Source: Clostridiales bacterium (GTDB lineage: Bacteria > Bacillota > Clostridia > Christensenellales > Aristaeellaceae). From it: a stretch of 5,003 nt of DNA. Position 1 is the stretch's first letter. Each line of letters starts with the position of its first letter. The DNA lies in NCBI GenBank assembly GCA_012512355.1, contig JAAZEI010000117.1, positions 1-5,003 of the forward strand, in the 5' to 3' direction. The notes under the pieces were generated by a model. The model searched no databases, had not been told where the DNA came from, and saw nothing but the letters and a program-made list of their open reading frames with translations. Positions 1 through 5,003 of the stretch are shown here, one piece after another. The position numbers and the translations under genes were made by a program.

Positions 1-778
1 CCGGCGCCAAAGAATCTTGACAGGAAGTTTGGGCCAGCAGCACAGTTTCATAGATATGATAAAGTTCTTTTGAAGGCACCCCAAGCGCAACAGTTCGCGT
101 CATGTCAGCGCAGTATCCCTGATACATGGCGCCAAAATCCAGCGTAATGAGATCACCCTTTTGTACCTCTCGCTCTCCTGCAATAGCATGCGGCAATGAA
201 CCATTTGGGCCTGATGCTACGATGCTGTCAAATGCAAGTTTTTGAGCGCCAAGCTCCAACATTTTATAATTTAGGGCTAGCTGTATTTGTTTCTCAGTCA
301 ACCCGGTTTTGATAAAACCAAGGATAAATTCAAATGCTTGGGTGGATATCATGCAGGCCTTTTGAATCAGTTTGAGTTCATTCTCATCTTTAATGGTGCG
401 GATTTTTTCCGGCGCCAATTCCAGCGGGAAGAAACCAATACCCGGCATAGAAGCCTGCATCTCGTGAAAGCCCTTGACAGTTACGCAATCATCTTCATAA
501 AGCAGGCTCTTAGTCTTTTTATCATTGAGCAGCTGAGCTGCAAGTTTGATATGATTAACTTCATTGCTGATGCAGAAAACTTCAAAATCAGAAGCTTGAT
601 TTGCCGCTTGTTCAATATATCTAAAGTCAGTGATAATTGCTTTGAGGTCATGGGATAAAAGCAGTAGCCCTTCGCCTGTGTAGCCGCTGAGGTAAAAAAT
701 ATTGGAGGTTTTGTGAATCAAAATAGCCTGCTGAGATTGGAGACCTGTCTGCGTTATCAGTCTTTGTATTCTATCCAT
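1..778 (-). CDS. M24-family Xaa-Pro aminopeptidase, partial (C-terminus beyond left edge)
   Basis: Likely a cytosolic metallopeptidase that removes an N-terminal residue preceding proline from peptides. I translated the minus strand from the ATG at 778; 259 codons stay open to the window edge. Residues 1 to about 125 match the creatinase-type N-terminal domain (early segment INIF-like 'SNIFYLSGYTGEGLLL'). The pita-bread catalytic domain starts near residue 127 with 'RTIKDENELKLI'. His197 lies in 'LPHA'. Asp214 in 'LDFGA' and Asp225 in 'ADMTRT' are the first two metal ligands, with the 11-residue spacing known for the family. The later His and two Glu ligands would lie outside the window; members are usually about 350 residues, so about 90 are missing. 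The start is supported by AAGGAG (784-789) five bases upstream. It is 93 bases after mltG and has a candidate promoter of its own. Prolidase (PepQ) specificity cannot be excluded from this fragment. Confidence 0.93.
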   Translation of the reverse strand, partial: MDRIQRLITQTGLQSQQAILIHKTSNIFYLSGYTGEGLLLLSHDLKAIITDFRYIEQAANQASDFEVFCISNEVNHIKLAAQLLNDKKTKSLLYEDDCVTVKGFHEMQASMPGIGFFPLELAPEKIRTIKDENELKLIQKACMISTQAFEFILGFIKTGLTEKQIQLALNYKMLELGAQKLAFDSIVASGPNGSLPHAIAGEREVQKGDLITLDFGAMYQGYCADMTRTVALGVPSKELYHIYETVLLAQTSCQDSLAP

Positions 779-814
779 GCGGGCTCCTTGCTTGCATTGT
801 TTAAGATGCCTTGT

Positions 815-843
815 ATTTTAACATATTACCTTAGATTTGACCA
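815..843 (-). promoter_or_regulatory. Putative sigma-A promoter for the M24 peptidase gene
   Basis: On the minus strand, TGGTCA (838-843, 4 of 6 consensus) is followed after exactly 17 bases by TAAAAT (815-820, 5 of 6). A TG one base before the -10 makes it an extended -10. Predicted transcription start is near 808, giving a leader of about 30 bases. It sits in the 93-base gap after mltG, where I see no convincing terminator, so read-through from mltG is also possible. Confidence 0.45.
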
Positions 844-871
844 TGCTTTCATCCTGTTGAGTCAAGCATAC

Positions 872-2062
872 TTAATTAGCGCCAGTTCTTTGGTCAAATG
901 CTTCCCAAAGAGGACGATAAATACTCACCGCTTGTTCATGTTCGGCCAAAGTTTTTGAAAAATGCAGTTCACCGGTATCCGGATTCTTTGAACAGAAATA
1001 AAAATAACCTTCTTTAACAAAATCCTGATCAGGATAAAGAGCTGCCTCTACGGCTTTAGGTGAAGGAGAACAAATTGGTCCGGGGGGGAGCCCTCGATTT
1101 TTGTAACTATTAAATGGAGAATCAATTGATAAGTCAGCTGCGCCAAGAACCATACGGCGCGTGCCCAAAACATATTTAAGGGTGACGTCACTGCCTAAAG
1201 TCTGGTTTTGTTTTATGCGATTATGAAATACAGCAGAGACTCGTCCGAAATCATCTGTTTTGGCTTCTTTTTCAATCATTGATGCAAGTGACAATACCTG
1301 ATCCATGTTCATGTTGAGTTCACTCGCGCGATCATGATATGTTTGAGAGTACATGCCCTCTGTCTGAGAGAGCATTTTTTTTATGATGTCATCTTCAGTG
1401 GCAGTTGTATATATTTCATATGTGTTGGCTGCCAAATAACCTTCCAGCGCATATTTCCTCTGCGCCGCATTGCCGGAGTTGAGCACATCAGCAATATAAT
1501 AATAAGCGCTGTATTCTTTGCCAGTTTTTACTTTTTCTAAAAAAACCGAAGCATCTTGAAGCACTTTTTCTTTGACAAAATAGGCAGCCATATCTTCAAT
1601 GGTCCACCCGGGAATGATAGTAATATTTCTGACCAGCGGTCTTCCGTCACCCTCTGCAAGTCTCTGCGCAATTTGGGTGATGCTCATGTCTCGTCCCAAA
1701 GTATAATCGCCCGCTTGTATTTTTTGTCCAAAACCCGCAAAATCAGCATAGTACTTAAATACAGAACGATTGCGTATCAGATTTTGGGCTTTGAGATTTG
1801 TCGCAACGCGTGTGAGGCTGTCACCTGAATTTACAACGAATTTGATCTCAGAAGGGTCTTTGGAATCAACGGGATCTATATAAGTTTCACTAATTTTCCC
1901 CCATCCATACGACACCAGCCCAAACATCACAATAAGTGCACAAACACCTATCAGCAAAGGTCTGATGATGTGCCATATCCAGGAATACCAATACAGACCA
2001 TATTCACGTTCTTTGTGAAGACTGTCTATTGTATAATTTTTATCACGATTTGTTTTTGACAA
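872..2062 (-). CDS. mltG: Endolytic murein transglycosylase MltG (YceG-like)
   Basis: Membrane-anchored lytic transglycosylase that cleaves nascent glycan strands and is thought to set their length together with the elongation machinery. The 396 residues show a Trp/Tyr-rich cytosolic N-terminus, one membrane segment at about 33-52, and an extracytoplasmic LysM-like subdomain at about 72-140 ('FVVNSGDSLTRVATNL'). The YceG catalytic domain follows: 'EGYLAANTYEIY' (207-218), 'SMIEKEA' with the expected catalytic Glu264, 'LGSDVTLKYVLG' (289-300), the signature 'SPFNSYKNRGLPPGPI' (315-330) and 'HFSKTLAEHE' (367-376). Length is normal to slightly long for the family, and nothing essential is missing. 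The start codon is TTG. It is chosen because GAGGT (2069-2073) lies six bases upstream and because the next in-frame Met falls inside the membrane segment. Only nine bases separate it from the ylbF-like gene, so the two are almost certainly co-transcribed. Confidence 0.96.
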   Translation of the reverse strand: MSKTNRDKNYTIDSLHKEREYGLYWYSWIWHIIRPLLIGVCALIVMFGLVSYGWGKISETYIDPVDSKDPSEIKFVVNSGDSLTRVATNLKAQNLIRNRSVFKYYADFAGFGQKIQAGDYTLGRDMSITQIAQRLAEGDGRPLVRNITIIPGWTIEDMAAYFVKEKVLQDASVFLEKVKTGKEYSAYYYIADVLNSGNAAQRKYALEGYLAANTYEIYTTATEDDIIKKMLSQTEGMYSQTYHDRASELNMNMDQVLSLASMIEKEAKTDDFGRVSAVFHNRIKQNQTLGSDVTLKYVLGTRRMVLGAADLSIDSPFNSYKNRGLPPGPICSPSPKAVEAALYPDQDFVKEGYFYFCSKNPDTGELHFSKTLAEHEQAVSIYRPLWEAFDQRTGAN

Positions 2063-2068
2063 GATCTG

Positions 2069-2073
2069 ACCTC
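2069..2073 (-). promoter_or_regulatory. Ribosome binding site of mltG, overlapping the upstream stop codon
   Basis: GAGGT on the minus strand lies six bases before the TTG at 2062. It overlaps the TGA stop (2072-2074) of the YlbF-family gene, so ribosomes finishing that gene sit on the mltG initiation site. This supports the TTG start and suggests translational coupling. Confidence 0.7.
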
Positions 2074-2419
2074 ATTGAATACCGGGAAAATCCATACTTA
2101 AACCTGCTGCTTTTGTGAGGATTGAAAATATATCTGCCATAATTTGCTGTAACCGCATTTCCGCCATAAGAAAGGCTGAGGTATCGGTTCCGCCATAAAG
2201 CAAAGAAGAGATTTGTGAAAATCGATTCATTTCATCTGACGGCAAACTCGAATGGTTCAGTGTTGACATTTGCAGCATCATTTGCAAGCGCCTGTATTCT
2301 TTTAACAGTGCTTTGGTGGTTTCGTTTTCTTCTACAATCTCTTTGAGTCTGCGGTACTCACGGCATTCATCACTCTGCTCTATTTCACGCGCCAAAGCAT
2401 GCGCACCATCATAGTTCAT
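2072..2419 (-). CDS. YlbF/YmcA-family small helical protein
   Basis: A 115-residue, mostly helical cytosolic protein resembling the YlbF/YmcA (DUF964) family. In Bacillus subtilis, YlbF and YmcA work with YaaT as the Y-complex that modulates RNase Y cleavage of mRNA, plus competence and sporulation. Visible features are the N-terminal helix 'AHALAREIEQSDECREY', a charged coiled-coil-like stretch ('RRLKEIVEENETTKALLKEYRRLQ'), and a second helical half ending in 'AEMRLQQIMADIFSILTKAAGL'. I chose the ATG at 2419 over the in-frame ATG at 2437. AGGTG (2425-2429) sits five bases upstream of 2419, whereas 2437 lies directly against the U-tract of a terminator and has no ribosome binding site. It follows RNase J and precedes mltG by nine bases. 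Family assignment rests on overall pattern and context, since the family has few invariant residues. Which paralogue it is (YlbF, YmcA or another) cannot be told. Confidence 0.82.
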   Translation of the reverse strand: MNYDGAHALAREIEQSDECREYRRLKEIVEENETTKALLKEYRRLQMMLQMSTLNHSSLPSDEMNRFSQISSLLYGGTDTSAFLMAEMRLQQIMADIFSILTKAAGLSMDFPGIQ

Positions 2420-2424
2420 ACCAA

Positions 2425-2432
2425 CACCTTTT
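2425..2432 (-). promoter_or_regulatory. Ribosome binding site that fixes the ylbF-like start
   Basis: AAAAGGTG on the minus strand has its AGGTG core five bases upstream of the ATG at 2419. It lies inside the coding sequence that an ATG at 2437 would imply, and so argues for the shorter protein. Confidence 0.7.
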
Positions 2433-2437
2433 CTCAT

Positions 2438-2461
2438 AAAAAATAGGGGCTTTTCAGCCCC
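2438..2461 (-). terminator. Intrinsic terminator after RNase J
   Basis: On the minus-strand RNA, GGGGCU pairs perfectly with AGCCCC (2456-2461 with 2446-2451). The loop is GAAA, a stable GNRA tetraloop, and the stem is followed by UAUUUUUU (2445-2438). The rnj stop codon is 15 bases upstream and the ylbF-like start 19 bases downstream. The stem is short but GC-rich, so partial read-through is possible. Its left arm overlaps the predicted start site of the next promoter. Confidence 0.8.
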
Positions 2462-2464
2462 ATA

Positions 2465-2493
2465 ATTATATCATAATCATCCAAGGTCAACAA
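2465..2493 (-). promoter_or_regulatory. Putative extended -10 promoter for ylbF-mltG
   Basis: The minus strand reads TGATATAAT (2465-2473), a perfect TATAAT with the TG of an extended -10. The 17-base spacer leads back to a weak -35, TTGTTG (2488-2493). A better TTGACC (2485-2490) exists, but only 14 bases from the -10. The promoter overlaps the last codons and stop of rnj. Predicted transcription start is about 2457-2460, within the G-run of the terminator stem. Confidence 0.55.
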
Positions 2494-4138
2494 TCACAGG
2501 CAATATCATGGGATTGCGTTTAATTTTTTGATAAATGAATCGACGAAGCTCGTCTTTGATGCGATTTTTAATGCTCGGCCAATCATTTCCCTCTATGCGG
2601 TCATATGATTTGATGATATTGCGAACGACGTCACGTATACCTTCTATGATGTCTTCATTCTCTCGCACATATACAAATCCTCGTGAGATAACATCCGGTC
2701 CGGAAACAAGCTCACTGTTTGTCCTGTCAAAAGCCAGGGCAACAATAATCAAGCCATCCTGGGATAGAAGTTTACGGTCACGAAGGACAACATTGCCTAC
2801 ATCACCAATTCCAAGCCCATCAACCAAGATAGCACCTGTGGGGACAATGCCAGACAGCACAAGTGAATCTTTGTTCATTTCAATGACCTGCCCATTTTCA
2901 GGAAGGATGATGTTTTCCCTTGGTGTACCAAGACTTTCAGCTAATTCAGCATGTTGCCACAACATACGATACTCCCCGTGAACGGGTATAAAGTATTGCG
3001 GTTTGATTAAGGTATGCATCAATTTAAGTTCTTCCTGGAATGCGTGACCTGAAGCATGAACATCAGCCATGGCATCATAGATTACTTCTGCACCACAGCG
3101 ATATAGCTGATTAATGACTCTTGAAACGTAAATTTCATTTCCTGGAATTGGCGAAGAGGACAAAATAATCTTATCAGAAGATTTTATTTGAATCTTTCGA
3201 TGTTCCGAAAAAGCCATACGGGTTAATCCGCTCATGGGTTCACCCTGCGAACCGGTTGTAATCACCAGTACTTGCTCATCTCGATAGTTGGGTAAATCAT
3301 CCATTTGTAATACAGAGTCCCGGGGAATTTCGAGCAGGCCCAATTCCATCGCTACTGTAGACACATTGATCATGCTGCGACCAATAAAACACACTTTGCG
3401 GCCATACTGTAATGCGCAGTTACAAACCTGCTGCACTCTGTTGACATTGCTGGCAAACATGGCGATGATGACCCTGCCACGTGCTGAACCAATTTGATCA
3501 GCGAATGTTTGCGCTACCTTGCGCTCTGACATCGTGTGACCGGGACGTTCAACATTTGTGCTTTCACACATTAATGCCAAAACACCACGTTCACCAACAG
3601 CTGCGAGTGTGCTTAAATCTGTTACATGTCCTTCTGACGGTGTATAGTCAATCTTAAAGTCGCCTGTGTGTACAATCGTTCCGGCAGGACTTGTAATCGC
3701 CAGACAGTAAGCACCGGCAATAGAGTGATTCACCCGAATAAACTGAACAGAAAAACATCCCAATTGTACACTTTGTCTTGGTTCAACCGTTACTAATTCA
3801 ATTCCGCTGACACGGTGCTCTTTAAGCTTATTGTTAATCAAGGCCAGGGTCATCCGGGAACCAAATACCGGTGCGGGTACTTTAGATAAAACATAGGGGG
3901 TCGCGCCGATATGGTCTTCATGTCCATGGGTGAAGACATACCCCCGAAGCTTGTCTTTATTTGCCTCAAGATAGCTGATGTCCGGAATCACCAGGTCAAT
4001 GCCCAGCATGTCTTCTTTAGGGAAAGTAGATCCGCAATCGATAACAATCATATCGCCATCGCATTCGATGGCGGTTATGTTTTTACCGATTTCATCAATT
4101 CCGCCTAATGGAATTATTTTTAATTTTGATTCGCTCAA
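2477..4138 (-). CDS. rnj: Ribonuclease J (metallo-beta-lactamase / beta-CASP RNase)
   Basis: A 5'-to-3' exoribonuclease and endoribonuclease for mRNA decay and rRNA/mRNA 5' maturation, acting in the cytosol. The 553 residues are typical in length. The metallo-beta-lactamase core carries 'HGHEDHIG' (His71, His73, Asp75, His76), His138 in 'VNHS', and Asp160 in 'HTGDF', all zinc ligands in the family. The beta-CASP insertion follows from about residue 185 ('CESTNVERPG'). 'HASGHA' (361-366) recognises the RNA phosphate, 'IPVHGE' (384-389) supplies the last ligand His387, and a C-terminal domain (about 450-553) follows. The start is TTG at 4138, with AGGAGG eight bases upstream; no other in-frame start fits. 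Only one RNase J is visible, so J1 or J2 naming is not justified. It lies 83 bases after the rseC-like gene and has its own candidate promoter. The gene after it encodes a YlbF-family protein, which suggests an RNA-decay neighbourhood. Confidence 0.98.
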   Translation of the reverse strand: MSESKLKIIPLGGIDEIGKNITAIECDGDMIVIDCGSTFPKEDMLGIDLVIPDISYLEANKDKLRGYVFTHGHEDHIGATPYVLSKVPAPVFGSRMTLALINNKLKEHRVSGIELVTVEPRQSVQLGCFSVQFIRVNHSIAGAYCLAITSPAGTIVHTGDFKIDYTPSEGHVTDLSTLAAVGERGVLALMCESTNVERPGHTMSERKVAQTFADQIGSARGRVIIAMFASNVNRVQQVCNCALQYGRKVCFIGRSMINVSTVAMELGLLEIPRDSVLQMDDLPNYRDEQVLVITTGSQGEPMSGLTRMAFSEHRKIQIKSSDKIILSSSPIPGNEIYVSRVINQLYRCGAEVIYDAMADVHASGHAFQEELKLMHTLIKPQYFIPVHGEYRMLWQHAELAESLGTPRENIILPENGQVIEMNKDSLVLSGIVPTGAILVDGLGIGDVGNVVLRDRKLLSQDGLIIVALAFDRTNSELVSGPDVISRGFVYVRENEDIIEGIRDVVRNIIKSYDRIEGNDWPSIKNRIKDELRRFIYQKIKRNPMILPVIVDLG

Positions 4139-4146
4139 ATCAAGAA

Positions 4147-4152
4147 CCTCCT
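4147..4152 (-). promoter_or_regulatory. Consensus ribosome binding site deciding the TTG start of RNase J
   Basis: AGGAGG on the minus strand lies eight bases before TTG (4136-4138). A nearer TTG is out of frame and meets a stop at once. The first in-frame Met is residue 30, inside the beta-lactamase fold, so TTG must be used. Confidence 0.85.
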
Positions 4153-4165
4153 CTTATTGTTATAT

Positions 4166-4194
4166 ATAGTATCAACCGATATCACGGCTGAAAA
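4166..4194 (-). promoter_or_regulatory. Putative promoter for RNase J
   Basis: On the minus strand, TTTTCA (4189-4194, 4 of 6) is spaced 17 bases from TACTAT (4166-4171, 4 of 6), which is preceded by TG at the extended -10 position. The predicted start is near 4159, just upstream of the ribosome binding site, giving a leader of about 20 bases. I see no strong terminator after the rseC-like gene, so RNase J may also be read from upstream. Confidence 0.45.
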
Positions 4195-4221
4195 ATTATG
4201 ATTTTGAAAAACAATTAACAC

Positions 4222-4665
4222 TTAGACTCGTTTTAGTTCAGCACAGAGAAAGCCGTCATCTTGTTCAATTTCAGGATTGACAGCGATTATTTTAGGCTGC
4301 CAGGCAGCTTTTGTACCCAGAAGATTGTCCGCTAATTTTAACCCTGCCACGCTTATGAGCAAACCTGTAAAGCTGCCAGCTATCATCCAAAAATCGTTTC
4401 CCTTAGAAAAATAATTTCCCAGAGCCAATCCAAATATAAATCCCAAAAATGGAATCAAATACATCATCATTGAAGCTTTAAGAATCTTGATATCTGGCAT
4501 CTGAACGCTGATCCGATCGCCGGATTTTGCGTTCCCTCGCACAAACACTGTGGTCGTTTTCTGTTCGCGACCACAGCCACTGCAGCCGGCGCAGGCTGCT
4601 AACTGATCAAAGCAAACTACGATGCCTTGATTTTCCTCTCTAATTACCGTCCCTGTTCTAATCAT
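4222..4665 (-). CDS. RseC/MucC-family (SoxR-reducing system) membrane protein
   Basis: A 147-residue integral membrane protein of the RseC/MucC type. In Escherichia coli, RseC helps the Rsx complex keep SoxR reduced and modulates RseA/sigma-E; in Bacillota its role is not established and is probably linked to Rnf/Rsx-type electron transfer. The soluble N-terminal domain holds the cysteine cluster 'CAGCSGCG' (Cys25, Cys28, Cys31) plus Cys18, candidates for metal or Fe-S binding. The basic, glycine-containing stretch to residue 60 matches the family's beta domain. Two membrane helices follow (about 67-87 and 92-112), then a C-terminal tail of about 35 residues with Cys141. The ATG at 4665 has AGAGGA five bases upstream. 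No rsx, rnf, soxR or rseA gene is in the window; the gene stands alone after an rRNA operon, with a strong promoter of its own. Confidence 0.88.
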   Translation of the reverse strand: MIRTGTVIREENQGIVVCFDQLAACAGCSGCGREQKTTTVFVRGNAKSGDRISVQMPDIKILKASMMMYLIPFLGFIFGLALGNYFSKGNDFWMIAGSFTGLLISVAGLKLADNLLGTKAAWQPKIIAVNPEIEQDDGFLCAELKRV

Positions 4666-4674
4666 ATTGATCCT

Positions 4675-4689
4675 CTCATATCATATGAG
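4675..4689. repeat. 15-base palindrome over the rseC transcription start (candidate operator)
   Basis: CTCATAT (4675-4681), a central C (4682), and ATATGAG (4683-4689) form a perfect 7-1-7 inverted repeat. It spans roughly -5 to +10 of the predicted promoter and touches the ribosome binding site. A repressor bound here would block initiation. No regulator is identified. Confidence 0.5.
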
Positions 4690-4690
4690 T

Positions 4691-4719
4691 ATCATAACAC
4701 AGGCAAGAAGTATTGCCAA
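4691..4719 (-). promoter_or_regulatory. Strong sigma-A promoter for the rseC-like gene
   Basis: The minus strand has TTGGCA (4714-4719, 5 of 6), a 17-base spacer, then TATGAT (4691-4696, 5 of 6) with an extended -10 TG. Predicted start is near 4684, giving a leader of about 19 bases that contains AGAGGA. It is the best promoter in the window. Confidence 0.75.
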
Positions 4720-4727
4720 TGTATGTT

Positions 4728-4757
4728 TTTATAGTAAAGATTGCCTGCAGGTGCAAA
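4728..4757 (-). promoter_or_regulatory. Possible second, upstream promoter for rseC
   Basis: On the minus strand, TTTGCA (4752-4757) and TATAAA (4728-4733) are spaced 18 bases apart; read as TTGCAC, the spacing is 17. It is weaker than the promoter at 4691-4719, and its start would fall at the -35 of that promoter. Confidence 0.3.
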
Positions 4758-4803
4758 CAGTATGCTGTCATTTTTCGTCAAAGAAGTATTGATATTTCGC
4801 CTG

Positions 4804-4817
4804 TAATCATATGATTA
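4804..4817. repeat. 14-base perfect palindrome upstream of rseC
   Basis: TAATCATATGATTA is a perfect palindrome. It shares the core TCATATGA with the palindrome at 4675-4689, 126 bases away, and could be a second operator half of the same regulator. Confidence 0.4.
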
Positions 4818-4876
4818 AAACTTACCGTGTCATTATTGCCTGCTCGACAATATCAAAACTGTCAATTGCCTCCAAT

Positions 4877-4911
4877 AAAGAAACGCTCAGCCTGCGCTGA
4901 ACGTTTCTTTT
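4877..4911 (-). terminator. Intrinsic terminator of the rRNA operon
   Basis: A 15-pair stem (4877-4891 with 4896-4910) closes a 4-base loop (4892-4895) and merges into a U-rich tail (UUUCUUUAUU on the minus-strand RNA). The single non-Watson-Crick pair (4886/4901) is a G-U wobble in minus-strand RNA but a C-A mismatch in plus-strand RNA, which confirms minus-strand orientation. It starts a few bases after the 5S 3' end. Confidence 0.88.
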
Positions 4912-4916
4912 AGAGA

Positions 4917-5003
4917 CCGGCGACGACCTACTCTCCCGGGCAGTTACCCACCAAGTACCATCGGCGCTGAAGGGCTTAACTTCTGTGTTCGGTATGGATA
5001 CAG
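4917..5003 (-). rRNA. rrf: 5S ribosomal RNA, partial (5' part beyond right edge)
   Basis: The reverse complement contains the conserved 5S core 'CCGAACACAGAAGTTAAGC', then 'GCGCCGATGGTAC' and the 3' segment 'GGGAGAGTAGGTCGTCGCC'. About 87 of roughly 117 bases are present; the first 30 or so lie outside. The 3' end is set at about 4917 by similarity and could be off by two or three bases. Its place before a strong terminator fits the end of a 16S-23S-5S operon. Confidence 0.96.

Larger units (their letters stand above)
4666..4916 (-). other. Non-coding region between 5S rRNA and the rseC-like gene
   Basis: About 250 bases without a supportable gene. It holds the rRNA terminator, two candidate promoters, two palindromes with a shared core, and several short direct repeats (listed separately). 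I looked for a tRNA and found no cloverleaf or TTCRA-type T-loop in a proper setting. Confidence 0.7.

Noticed and set aside
843..869. Inverted repeat ATGCTT/AAGCAT after mltG as a terminator
   Set aside because: Only six A/T-rich pairs, a 15-base loop, and no U-tract on the minus strand.
287..958. Two plus-strand open frames (287-658 and 713-958)
   Set aside because: They are antisense to the M24 peptidase and the end of mltG, with no family resemblance and no good ribosome binding site.
1334..1828. Plus-strand open frames within mltG
   Set aside because: They are the complement of a strongly conserved MltG coding sequence and do not look like proteins.
2535..4169. Plus-strand open frames opposite RNase J (2535-2981, 3288-3497, 3911-4108, 3978-4169)
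   Set aside because: All lie on the antisense of RNase J catalytic and C-terminal domains; composition is typical of shadow frames.
4195..4221. AT-rich hairpin after the rseC-like gene as a terminator
   Set aside because: The stem would be only A-T pairs, with no GC clamp.
4744..4768. CCTGCAGG palindrome and the near-palindrome at 4757-4768 as operators
   Set aside because: The first is just eight bases and the second has mismatches; neither matches a known box such as the Gram-positive LexA site, and neither is repeated nearby.
4833..4865. Ten-codon leader ORF starting at TTG 4865 after a GGAGG
   Set aside because: The ribosome binding site is only three bases from the start, the peptide has no regulatory run of codons, and it sits right after the rRNA terminator.

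Overview
The window reads as chromosomal core-genome DNA from a low-to-moderate GC Bacillota, most likely a clostridial-type lineage. The evidence is a beta-CASP RNase J next to a YlbF-family protein, consensus AGGAGG-type ribosome binding sites, TTG starts, and sigma-A-like promoters with extended -10 elements. Genus cannot be told from the sequence alone. No plasmid, phage, transposon or CRISPR signature is visible.

Every gene lies on the minus strand, so the window is best read from right to left. It opens with the 3' part of a 5S rRNA (end of an rRNA operon) and its intrinsic terminator. A roughly 250-base non-coding stretch follows, rich in short repeats and palindromes, and ends in a strong promoter for an RseC-like redox membrane protein. 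Next comes RNase J, with its own putative promoter and a TTG start. A compact intergenic region then carries both a terminator hairpin and an extended -10 promoter that appear to overlap. After it come a YlbF-family protein and the cell-wall lytic transglycosylase MltG, tightly coupled, and finally the first 259 codons of an M24 (Xaa-Pro) aminopeptidase, with its own putative promoter, running off the left edge.

Functionally this is housekeeping: mRNA turnover (RNase J and perhaps the YlbF-like protein), peptidoglycan elongation control (MltG), peptide turnover (M24 peptidase) and redox maintenance (RseC-like). I see no clear novel multi-gene system. The most interesting signals are regulatory: (1) the overlapping terminator and promoter between rnj and ylbF, and (2) the palindrome on the rseC start site, which shares an 8-base core with a second palindrome upstream.
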